A stretch of 60,967 nt of DNA from assembly GCA_944349855.1 (NCBI GenBank), contig CALVNS010000014.1, forward strand, positions 1 to 60,967, read 5' to 3'. The notes below the pieces were generated by a model that searched no databases, had not been told where the DNA came from, and saw nothing but the letters and a program-made list of their open reading frames with translations. This document shows positions 6,206 to 13,631 of this stretch, piece after piece. Numbering within the stretch: position 1 is the stretch's first letter; each line of letters starts with the position of its first letter. The translations under genes were made by a program, and so were the position numbers. This DNA comes from an uncultured Eubacteriales bacterium (GTDB lineage: Bacteria; Bacillota; Clostridia; Christensenellales; Aristaeellaceae).

Positions 6206-8548
6206 GTGAACGTAAGAAAGCGAAACGGAAAACTCGTGGCATTTGACGGCACGTTTATCGAGCGCGCGGTCGCGCTGGCCGCCGCGGCCGCTGGCGAGCA
6301 TGACGACGAGGCCGCGCGGCGCGTGGCAGACGAGGTCCGCGCGCGCGTGGAAAAGCTCGGCGGGGCCGATGTCGACATCGAGACGATCCAGGATACGGTC
6401 GAGCAGGTGCTCTTTGAGCAGCAGCGCTTTCGCACGGCGCGCGCGTACATCCGCTACCGCATGGAGAAGGAGAAGACCCGCGGCCGGGAGGATTGGCGCG
6501 AGGGCCTGCTGAGCAAGGAATTCCTCAGCCCCTACAAGCACGCGCCCAACCCCATGGACCAGCTGGGCTCGTTCGTCTACTCGCGCACGTATTCGCGCTA
6601 CCTGCCCGCGCAGGGCCGGCGCGAATTCTGGTGGGAGACCGTGCGCCGCGCGGTCGAGTACAACTGCTCGCTCGCGCCGACTTCGCGTGAGGAAGCGGAG
6701 TATCTCTACGACAACGTGTATCACCTGCGCCAGTTCCTCTCCGGCCGCACGCTGTGGGTCGGCAGTACGCCCGTCTCCCGCGCCTATCCGCTGGCCAACT
6801 ACAACTGCGCGTTCGAGGTGATCGACGACTACCACGCGTTTCACGACCTGTTCTACCTGCTGATGGTCGGCAGCGGCGTGGGCGTGCGCGTGCTGCGTGA
6901 GGACGCGGAAAAGCTGCCCAAGATCCGCACGAACGTGCAGGTCATCCACAAGGCGTACGATCCGCGCCCGGTCGAGGAGCGGCTGGAGTTCACGAACCTG
7001 ACGTTTGCGACCGACACCGCGACGCTGGCCATCGGTGATTCGAAGGAGGGCTGGGCGCAGGCGCTGGACCATTACTTCACGCTGCTGACCAGCCGCGAGT
7101 ACAACAAGGTGCGCAAGATCGTCGTCGAGTACGATTCCATCCGCCCGCGCGGGGAGCGGCTCAAGGTCTTCGGCGGCACGGCGTCCGGCTACGAGTCCAT
7201 GATGGCCATGCTGGACAAGATCCACAAGGTCGTCACGGTCGCCGGCGCGCGCGACGGCAAGCAGCTGACGATGCTGCGCCCGCTCGACCTGCTGGACATC
7301 GCCAACATCATCGGCGAGAACGTCGTCTCCGGCGGCGTGCGCCGCACGTCGGAGATCGGCCTGATCGATCAGGAAGACGAGGACTGCATCAAGGCCAAGA
7401 GCGAGCTGTACCGCCAGGTCGACGGCCGTTGGGAGATCGACAAGTCCATCGCGCACCGCCAGATGAGCAACAACTCCATCTTCTACCGGCGCAAGCCGAC
7501 CCGCGAGCAGCTGCACTGGCATCTGCAGCAGATGCGCTACTCCGGCGAGCCGGGCTGGGTCAACGAGGAGGCGGGCCTCAAGCGCCGCCCCAACTTCCGC
7601 GGCTGCAACCCGTGCGGCGAGATCCTGCTGGACAGCCACGGCCTTTGCAACCTGACCACGGTGAACGTCATGGCCTTTGTAAAGGACGGCGCGCTCGACG
7701 AGGAGGCCCTGCTCGAGGCGCAGCGCCTGTCCGCGCGCGCGGGCTATCGCATGACCTGCCGCGAGCTGGAGATGCACCAGTGGAACGCCGTGCAGCAGCG
7801 CGACCGGCTGCTGGGCTGCTCCGTCACCGGCTGGCAGGACATGGTCAACGCCACCGGCATGGACCGCGAGGCGCAATCGCAGCTGCTGGAGCGCATGCGC
7901 GCAGCCGTGCACGACGCCGCCAACCGCCTGGCCGATCAGCTGGGGCAGAAGCGCCCGCTGCTGATGACGACCGTCAAGCCCGAGGGCACGCTCTCGCTGC
8001 TGCCCACGGTCTCCAGCGGCGTGCACTACTCGCACGCGCCCTATTACATCCGCCGTGTGCGCATCTCCGCCGCCGACCCGCTGTGCAAGGTCTGCGAGGA
8101 GCTGGGCTATCCCGTCTTCCCGGAGGTGGGCCAGGATCCGGAGACGTGCAAGACCAAGGTGGTCGAGTTCCCGGTCAAGGCCCCGGCCGGCCGCGTGAAG
8201 GCGGACGCCTCTGCGATCGAGCAGCTGGAGAACTACAGGATGTTCATGCGCCATTACGTCGACCACAACTGCTCCATCACCGTGCACGTGCGCGACGGGG
8301 AGTGGGATCAGGTCGAGGAATGGGTCTGGAACAACTGGGATGAAATCGTCGCGCTCTCCTTCCTCAGCTATGACGACAGTTTCTACGAGCTGCTGCCCTA
8401 TGAGGAGATCGACCAGGCCGAGTACGAGCGCCGGCGCGCCGCGATGCGTCCGTTCAACCCGTCGCTGATCTCCAAGTACGAGCACGAGGAGACCGAGCTG
8501 GACATCGGTACGAGCGACTGCGTGGGCGGCGCCTGCCCGATCCGCTGA
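6206..8548 (+). CDS. nrdJ: Adenosylcobalamin-dependent ribonucleoside-triphosphate reductase (class II, monomeric)
   Basis: The enzyme reduces ribonucleoside triphosphates to deoxy forms with coenzyme B12 and needs no oxygen or separate radical subunit. The ~780-residue product starts with an ATP-cone-like region (VRKRNGKLVAFDGTFIERAV, residues 3-22). Catalytic cysteines are visible: the NCAF cysteine near 202, the thiyl-radical motif FRGCNPCGEI near 465-474, LCNLTTVN near 480, and the C-terminal redox pair CVGGAC near 771-776, as in the Lactobacillus leichmannii enzyme. GTG 6206 is preferred because AAAGGGG sits seven bases upstream and the protein then begins at the ATP cone; a TTG at 6158 is the alternative. 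A secreted-protein gene follows after 15 bases. Confidence 0.93.
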   Translation: MNVRKRNGKLVAFDGTFIERAVALAAAAAGEHDDEAARRVADEVRARVEKLGGADVDIETIQDTVEQVLFEQQRFRTARAYIRYRMEKEKTRGREDWREGLLSKEFLSPYKHAPNPMDQLGSFVYSRTYSRYLPAQGRREFWWETVRRAVEYNCSLAPTSREEAEYLYDNVYHLRQFLSGRTLWVGSTPVSRAYPLANYNCAFEVIDDYHAFHDLFYLLMVGSGVGVRVLREDAEKLPKIRTNVQVIHKAYDPRPVEERLEFTNLTFATDTATLAIGDSKEGWAQALDHYFTLLTSREYNKVRKIVVEYDSIRPRGERLKVFGGTASGYESMMAMLDKIHKVVTVAGARDGKQLTMLRPLDLLDIANIIGENVVSGGVRRTSEIGLIDQEDEDCIKAKSELYRQVDGRWEIDKSIAHRQMSNNSIFYRRKPTREQLHWHLQQMRYSGEPGWVNEEAGLKRRPNFRGCNPCGEILLDSHGLCNLTTVNVMAFVKDGALDEEALLEAQRLSARAGYRMTCRELEMHQWNAVQQRDRLLGCSVTGWQDMVNATGMDREAQSQLLERMRAAVHDAANRLADQLGQKRPLLMTTVKPEGTLSLLPTVSSGVHYSHAPYYIRRVRISAADPLCKVCEELGYPVFPEVGQDPETCKTKVVEFPVKAPAGRVKADASAIEQLENYRMFMRHYVDHNCSITVHVRDGEWDQVEEWVWNNWDEIVALSFLSYDDSFYELLPYEEIDQAEYERRRAAMRPFNPSLISKYEHEETELDIGTSDCVGGACPIR

Positions 8549-8563
8549 CGGAGGAGCAGGCCG

Positions 8564-9358
8564 ATGAGGAACATGAAACGCAGGGGCCTTTTCCTGCTGC
8601 TGGCGCTGCTGCTGACGCTGCCCGTGCAGGCGATGGGCCGGGGCGAGTTGACGTACCAGGCCGTCGGCGAGGAGGGCGCGGAGCCGGTCGCGGCTCCGTT
8701 GGATGCGCCCGCTTTAGAGACATCCCCCGCGCGCGAGGAGATGATCGACGGCATCATCGACCTGGCGCAGCGCAAGTACGAGGAGACGAACGGCCGCGCC
8801 CAGCGCGCGCAGTATGCCAGCGACATCTACATCTGCAAGAACTTCACCGTATACCTGTTCAATCAGGTCGCGGTGGACTACCGCATGGCTGAGTTTCCGG
8901 ACGTGGAGCTGTACATCCCCAACAACAACCCCAGCGAGGCCTGCGCGCCCTATGTCTACGGCCTGGAGTGGGAGGACGTGCCCGCCGAGGAGGGCAATCC
9001 CTTCTATGAGGCGGCGCGCTTCCGCTACGACAGCGAGCTGACGGACGCGGAGAACCGGGAGCTGGCGCGGCAGTTTCTCATGCAGGCGCAGCGCGGGGAC
9101 TTCTTTCAGATGGCCGCGAACTACTACTACGGCGTGGGCGCGCACAGCATGATCTTCATTGCCGACTACGACCCGGAGACCGACACCGTGCGCTGGACCG
9201 ACTCCAACATGAAGGGCGAGCGCCGAAACGGCGAGCGGTACGGCTATGTGCAGTTCGACGCGGTCAAAGAGATCGACTGGTTCGTCGACGCCTTCTGCCG
9301 CAAGGGCTACGGCGCGACGATCTACCGCCTGCGCGAGGACATCGTGTGGGCGCAGTGA
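8564..9358 (+). CDS. Secreted protein, possible cysteine-peptidase/amidase-like fold
   Basis: The 264-residue product has a clear signal peptide (MRNMKRRG then a leucine-rich core ending around residue 24). The mature part contains a possible catalytic pair: a cysteine at the start of a helix in SDIYICKNFTVYLFNQ (about residue 91) and a histidine at the start of a strand in GVGAHSMIFIADYD (about residue 193). This order, Cys in a helix then His in GxHSxI, resembles NlpC/P60 and CHAP amidases, but I cannot confirm the family. Start ATG 8564 follows CGGAGGAG, 15 bases after nrdJ, so the two may be co-transcribed. A bidirectional terminator follows. Confidence 0.7.
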   Translation: MRNMKRRGLFLLLALLLTLPVQAMGRGELTYQAVGEEGAEPVAAPLDAPALETSPAREEMIDGIIDLAQRKYEETNGRAQRAQYASDIYICKNFTVYLFNQVAVDYRMAEFPDVELYIPNNNPSEACAPYVYGLEWEDVPAEEGNPFYEAARFRYDSELTDAENRELARQFLMQAQRGDFFQMAANYYYGVGAHSMIFIADYDPETDTVRWTDSNMKGERRNGERYGYVQFDAVKEIDWFVDAFCRKGYGATIYRLREDIVWAQ

Positions 9359-9367
9359 CGGACACAA

Positions 9368-9404
9368 AAAGGCCGTCCATGCAGGCTTTGCATGGACGGC
9401 CTTT
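9368..9404. terminator. Bidirectional terminator between convergent genes
   Basis: A perfect 16-bp inverted repeat (AAAGGCCGTCCATGCA with TGCATGGACGGCCTTT) has a 5-base loop. A-rich and T-rich flanks serve both the secreted-protein gene and the MATE gene on the opposite strand. Confidence 0.85.
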
Positions 9405-9407
9405 GAC

Positions 9408-10775
9408 TTACGCGGCGGGCGACTGCGCGCGCTTCATTTCGCGCAGCGTGGTGTAGCCCAGCGGCAGCGCCAGGAGCAGCGTGCACAGGTCGGCGACGGG
9501 TTGGCTGATCAGCAGCCCGGTCATGCCCAGCACGCGCGGCAGGATCAGGATCACCGGCAGGAAGAACAGGCCCTGACGCGCTGCGGCGAGCACGCTGGCC
9601 TTGAGCGACTGGCCGATCGTTTGAAGCATCATGTTCGTCATCGTGATGTAGGAGACGAACGGAAACAGCACGCACTGGCAGCGCAGCGCGGCCGCGCCGA
9701 TCTGCACGACCACGGGATCGGCCTTGCGGAAGATCTCGATGACGCGCGGCGCAAATGCAAACCCCAGCGCGGAGAGCGCCAACAGGATGACGAACGAAAT
9801 GCGCAGGCAGAAGAAGAACGCCTCGCGCACGCGCCCGTACAGCTTGGCGCCGTAATTGAAGCCGCACACCGGCTGGAAGCCCTGGCCGAAGCCGAGCACG
9901 GCCGACATCGCAAACTGCATCACGCGCGAGACGATGGACATCGCGGCGATGGCCGCATCACCATAGGGACCGGCGGCGAGGTTGAGCGCAATGGTGGCGA
10001 CGCTGCCCAGGCCCTGCCGGCACAGGGACGGCAGGCCGCCGCGCAGGATCTCGCGGTAGCGCGCGAACGCGGGGCGGAATGCGCGCAAGCGGATGGGGAT
10101 GTTGCTGCCCCGATGCGTGCCTGCCAGCAGCAGGCAGAAGCCGACGATCTGGCTCAGGCTGGTGGCCAGCGCCGCGCCCGCCACGCCCATGTCGAACACG
10201 AAGATGAACAGCGGGTCCAGCGCCACGTTGAGCACCGCGCCGGATGTGATGCCGACCATCGCATAGGAGGCGCTGCCCTGGAAACGCAGTTGATTGTTGA
10301 GCACGAGCGAGGAGATCATGAACGGCGAGCCAAGCAGGATGAGGCGCGTGTAGTCGCGCGCGTAGGGGAGGATCGTCGGCGTCGCGCCGAGCAGCTGGAC
10401 CAGCGGATCCAGAAAGATCAGCCCCAACGCCATGACGATGAAGCCGGCGGCCAGTGCGGAGAAAAAGCCCGTGGAGGCCATCGCCTCCGCGCTTTCGTTG
10501 TCCTTGGCGCCCAGCTTGCGGGAGATGTAGTTGCCCGAGCCATGGCCGAACGTGAAGCCCAGCGCCTGAATGACGGCCATCAGCGAGAAGACGACGCCGA
10601 CGGCGGCTGTGGCGCTCGTGCCGATTTTGCCGACGAAGAACGTATCGGCCATGTTGTACAGGGAGGTGACGAGCATGCTCACGATGGTGGGCGCGGCCAG
10701 GCGCAGGATGAGCGGACGGATGGGCTGGGAGGTCATGACGGCGAACTTTTCCTGGGCGGTTTGCGGGGCTTTCAA
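9408..10775 (-). CDS. MATE family multidrug/metabolite efflux transporter
   Basis: MATE proteins export cationic drugs or metabolites in exchange for Na+ or H+. The ~455-residue product shows the family start (QEKFAVMTSQPIRPLILRLA), the conserved VTSLYNMADTFFVGKIG in helix 1-2, and twelve hydrophobic segments in two similar halves; FGQGFQPVCGFNYGAK in the second half is typical of the DinF/NorM-like clostridial branch. The open frame extends to 10841, but the -10 box lies at 10813-10818, so translation must begin later. TTG 10775 is chosen because GAGGAAGAAGG precedes it; ATG 10736 is a weaker alternative. Confidence 0.92.
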   Translation of the reverse strand: MKAPQTAQEKFAVMTSQPIRPLILRLAAPTIVSMLVTSLYNMADTFFVGKIGTSATAAVGVVFSLMAVIQALGFTFGHGSGNYISRKLGAKDNESAEAMASTGFFSALAAGFIVMALGLIFLDPLVQLLGATPTILPYARDYTRLILLGSPFMISSLVLNNQLRFQGSASYAMVGITSGAVLNVALDPLFIFVFDMGVAGAALATSLSQIVGFCLLLAGTHRGSNIPIRLRAFRPAFARYREILRGGLPSLCRQGLGSVATIALNLAAGPYGDAAIAAMSIVSRVMQFAMSAVLGFGQGFQPVCGFNYGAKLYGRVREAFFFCLRISFVILLALSALGFAFAPRVIEIFRKADPVVVQIGAAALRCQCVLFPFVSYITMTNMMLQTIGQSLKASVLAAARQGLFFLPVILILPRVLGMTGLLISQPVADLCTLLLALPLGYTTLREMKRAQSPAA

Positions 10776-10812
10776 GAAAAAACGACCTTCTTCCTCATGT
10801 ATTGCTCTCTCT

Positions 10813-10841
10813 ATTATAGTGGAAAAGTGCGAAAAACGCAA
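10813..10841 (-). promoter_or_regulatory. Promoter of the MATE gene
   Basis: Minus-strand TTGCGT and TATAAT are 17 bases apart. The predicted transcript start rules out the upstream ATG at 10841 and supports a TTG start for the MATE protein. Confidence 0.7.
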
Positions 10842-10889
10842 AGAAGATGTGAAATCTTCTCTGCGTCAATGCGAAATATGGGGAAGAAA

Positions 10890-11747
10890 TCATTCCTCGC
10901 CTTCCTTGTGCTCCGCGCCGTTGGCAAGCGCCTGCGCGTAGCGTGGCGACATGGACTGCGTCGAGAAGAGATAGACCACGCCGTTGAAGGCAGCCGTCTC
11001 TTCGATGTCGGAAAAGCCTTCGCGGCGCTTGAGCTCCGTGAGTGCGCGGTCGATCTGCGGCTTGGTGTAGCTGTATGGATGGCGCATGAAGTAGTACAGC
11101 GGCGTGGGCGCCGGGTACGTCTTGCAGTTGAAGCGCACCATCTGCGCAATCGTGCGGGGGATGTCCTTGTCCTCGATGTAGGCTGCGATCATGGCGTAGT
11201 TGTGCGCCATTGTCGCGTCGGAGTAGTAATACGTATCCCGTTCGCCGTGGACGGCCTGAATGTCCGCACAGGATTCGATTTCGGCCATCTGCGCGAGCAG
11301 CTCTTCCCAATGCTCATCCTCCTGGCGGATCAGCGCCAGCGGCGTGAGCTGTGCGGCGACCGTGCGCGCACGGATGAAATCGGCCAGCAACTCGGCGGGC
11401 GTCTTTTCCGGGGCTGGGCACGGCTCCGCCGGCGGAGAGGGCGGGAAGGGATCCTCCACTTCGGGCAATGATTCCATGTAGTCAAGCAGGTCGACCGTGC
11501 CGTGCGGCGCGTTCATCTCGGGCTCACCGGGCTGCCCGGAGGGATCGCCCTGCTCCACATTTTCGCCGCGCACGATGCGCGAGAGGACCGACGAGGCCTT
11601 CTGCTGCATGTCGATCTTTTCGGCCTTGGGGTTGTCCGCCCGGTTGGCGGCGGGGTCGAGCGCGTCGTTGAACTCGCCGGAAATTTCGTTGGGCTTGAGC
11701 TCGACTTCCTTGGAGAAGCCGGGCTTGCGCCTGCCAAACAAAGACAT
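10890..11747 (-). CDS. Conserved-looking hypothetical protein
   Basis: I do not recognise this 285-residue protein. It has no signal peptide or membrane segment. The N-terminal third is charged and low in complexity; a short stretch of prolines (PFPPSPPAEPCPAPEK) separates it from a globular C-terminal half rich in Tyr and Phe, including DTYYYSDATMAHNYAMIAAY and YYFMRHPYSYTKPQIDRAL. The middle contains two short helical stretches. ATG 11747 with AAGGAG nine bases upstream is preferred over the in-frame TTG at 11756. It has its own strong promoter and precedes the MATE promoter in the same direction, so the two are separate units. Confidence 0.75.
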   Translation of the reverse strand: MSLFGRRKPGFSKEVELKPNEISGEFNDALDPAANRADNPKAEKIDMQQKASSVLSRIVRGENVEQGDPSGQPGEPEMNAPHGTVDLLDYMESLPEVEDPFPPSPPAEPCPAPEKTPAELLADFIRARTVAAQLTPLALIRQEDEHWEELLAQMAEIESCADIQAVHGERDTYYYSDATMAHNYAMIAAYIEDKDIPRTIAQMVRFNCKTYPAPTPLYYFMRHPYSYTKPQIDRALTELKRREGFSDIEETAAFNGVVYLFSTQSMSPRYAQALANGAEHKEGEE

Positions 11748-11779
11748 GGCTTTCAACTCCTTGCTGGTGTCATGTGAAC

Positions 11780-11808
11780 AGTATACGGGCTGCGAATACG
11801 CCTGTCAA
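11780..11808 (-). promoter_or_regulatory. Promoter of the hypothetical gene at 10890
   Basis: Minus-strand TTGACA and TATACT are 17 bases apart, a near-consensus sigma-A promoter ending about 30 bases before the start codon. Confidence 0.8.
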
Positions 11809-11853
11809 TGCGTCGCCAGAGCGAACAAAAACGAGGCAACGTGCTGAATTTTG

Positions 11854-11884
11854 AAGGATTGGACGGCGCTGCACGCGTCTAATG
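11854..11884 (+). promoter_or_regulatory. Likely ECF-type autoregulated promoter
   Basis: CGTCTAA at 11878-11884 resembles the -10 element of many clostridial ECF promoters. A possible -35 element TGAAGG lies 18 bases upstream and a second TGAATT a few bases before it. The position, directly ahead of the ECF sigma gene, suggests autoregulation. The -35 is not consensus, so this is tentative. Confidence 0.5.
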
Positions 11885-11911
11885 GGTGAAAGACGAAAGG
11901 AGGGGGACCTG

Positions 11912-12427
11912 ATGGATGCGCTGGAGAAGGAGCGCACGCTCGCGCGCCTGATGGAGCGCCACGGCGACGCCATCGTGCGCCTGTGCACGCTGCACCTGCG
12001 AGACGCGCAGCTCGCCCAGGATGCGGCGCAGGAGACGTTCCTCAAGGCGTATCGCGCGCTGGAGCAGTTCAGGGGCGAGAGCAGCGAGAAGACGTGGCTT
12101 TCCCGCATCGCGATCAACACCTGCCGCAGCATGCGGCGCAGCGCCTGGTTCCGCCTGGTGGACCTGGGCGCGCTGCGCGAGAGCCTGCCCGCACCGGAGC
12201 AGCCGTTCGGCGTGGAGGAGGATGAGATGACGTTTGCCATTGCAGGGCTGCGCGCAAAGTATCGGGAGGTGATTCTGCTCTACTACTATCAGCAGATGAG
12301 GGTTGCCGAGATCGCACAGGCGCTGGGCATCCCGGAAAAGACGGTGTCCACGCGCCTGTCGCGGGCGCGGAACATGCTCAGGCTCAGGCTCGAAGGAGGG
12401 AAAGTCGATGATACCGCGCGTGCGTGA
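11912..12427 (+). CDS. RNA polymerase ECF-type sigma factor
   Basis: ECF sigma factors redirect RNA polymerase to stress genes and are held inactive by a membrane anti-sigma. The 171-residue product has region 2 (residues ~18-85: LHLRDAQLAQDAAQETFLKA is region 2.1-2.2, then KTWLSRIAINTCRSMRR) and region 4 (residues ~110-165: LRAKYREVILLYYYQQM then IAQALGIPEKTVSTRLSRAR, the -35 recognition helix-turn-helix). ATG 11912 follows AAGGAGGGGG. The stop overlaps the next gene by 20 bases, coupling it to its likely anti-sigma. Confidence 0.94.
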   Translation: MDALEKERTLARLMERHGDAIVRLCTLHLRDAQLAQDAAQETFLKAYRALEQFRGESSEKTWLSRIAINTCRSMRRSAWFRLVDLGALRESLPAPEQPFGVEEDEMTFAIAGLRAKYREVILLYYYQQMRVAEIAQALGIPEKTVSTRLSRARNMLRLRLEGGKVDDTARA

Positions 12428-13568
12428 GGCGATTGACGCGCGTCTCTCCGGCGTGCGGGTGAGCCCGGAGGACAGGGCGCGCGTGCTCGAACGCGCGCGA
12501 AAGGAGGAGGAACACATGCGCAAGAAGATCTCGACGGGTCTGGTGCTGGCGTTGGCGCTGACCGCGCTGTTGGCGGGCACGGCGCTCGCGGCCGCCGGCG
12601 GCATCTTTGAATTTTTCGCCGGACGGGATGCAGGAATCGGCCTGGAGCCGCTGGAGCAGAACCTCGCCGGGGCGGCTGTCGCCGCCGGGCAGACGCTGCT
12701 CCAGGATGAGGTGGAGTTGACGGTCGAGGAGTCGTACTATGACGGAGAGACGCTGTATCTCAGCTGGTCCATCGGCGGACAGACGCGCACGGAGGAGCCC
12801 TGGACGCCCGACGCCGCGCAGCTGGAGGCGATGGAGGCGACGCAGGCCGAATACCTGGATGTGGAGCTTTCGCCGGGGACGGGCGTGTTGGTGACGACGG
12901 TCTCCGAGGGCGACGGCCTGAATCTGGCCGACGGCACGTACATCAACCCCTCGATGGGTGATTCCAGCGTGCTGGAGGATGGCACGCGCGTGAACTGGAT
13001 GCGCTACGAGACGCCACTGCCGGAGGCGGCGCGCCAGCAGCAGGGGCTGGACCTGGTGATGACGCTGTACCGGACCCAGACTGCCTATTACATGGATGCG
13101 GACGGCGCAGCCTATGTCATGAGCCTGTCGCATGAGCGCGAGGAGCTGCCCTTCCGCATTGAGTGCACCGATGCCACGGCGCAGGCGACGGCAAGCGCCT
13201 CGTTTGAAAACTACACGGCGGAGTGCACGATCACGGCGGGCATCCTGAACAACGTCGCCGTCCATGCGAACGTCGTCCTCACCGGCATGCCGGCGGAGTG
13301 GTATGATGCGGTCGTCAGCATGGAGGATGCGGCGGACGCCGTCTACAGCTACAGACTCTACATCGACGGGGAGATGTGCCAGAAGTTTGACGCCTGGCTC
13401 GGCGGAGACGCGACGCGCCTGGAGCTGTGGTTCGGCTTCATCCAGCCGCCGCTGCCCGAGACGGACGAGAACACATTCACCTTGGTGCCCGTCTACACCC
13501 AAAGCGGCGAACGGCCGGAGGAGGCGCTTCAGGGCGTGATCCGGTACCCCGCGGCGGTCAACATCTGA
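12408..13568 (+). CDS. Membrane anti-sigma factor-like protein with DUF4179-like extracellular part
   Basis: The 386-residue product has a short cytoplasmic N-terminus (IDARLSGVRVSPEDRARVLERA, residues ~9-30), one membrane segment (residues ~44-64) and a ~320-residue extracytoplasmic domain rich in beta strands (ELTVEESYYDGETLYLSWSI near residues 103-122). This layout, directly after and overlapping an ECF sigma gene, is that of the clostridial sigma/DUF4179 pairs in which the cytoplasmic tail binds the sigma factor. Start ATG 12408 follows AAGGAGGGAAAG. What the outer domain senses is unknown. Confidence 0.8.
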   Translation: MIPRVREAIDARLSGVRVSPEDRARVLERARKEEEHMRKKISTGLVLALALTALLAGTALAAAGGIFEFFAGRDAGIGLEPLEQNLAGAAVAAGQTLLQDEVELTVEESYYDGETLYLSWSIGGQTRTEEPWTPDAAQLEAMEATQAEYLDVELSPGTGVLVTTVSEGDGLNLADGTYINPSMGDSSVLEDGTRVNWMRYETPLPEAARQQQGLDLVMTLYRTQTAYYMDADGAAYVMSLSHEREELPFRIECTDATAQATASASFENYTAECTITAGILNNVAVHANVVLTGMPAEWYDAVVSMEDAADAVYSYRLYIDGEMCQKFDAWLGGDATRLELWFGFIQPPLPETDENTFTLVPVYTQSGERPEEALQGVIRYPAAVNI

Positions 13569-13580
13569 GCGTGATGAGCG

Positions 13581-13613
13581 CGCCCCCTGCCGGGGACCGG
13601 CAGGGGGCGTTTG
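13581..13613 (+). terminator. Terminator of the sigma/anti-sigma operon
   Basis: A 13-bp GC-rich stem (CGCCCCCTGCCGG with CCGGCAGGGGGCG) closes a 3-base loop and is followed by TTTGTCTT. Confidence 0.75.
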
Positions 13614-13631
13614 TCTTCTGAGCGGCGCCGG

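Noticed and set aside
6119-8485. Long minus-strand frame opposite nrdJ
   Set aside because: It lacks any recognisable motif; nrdJ has all catalytic cysteines on the plus strand.
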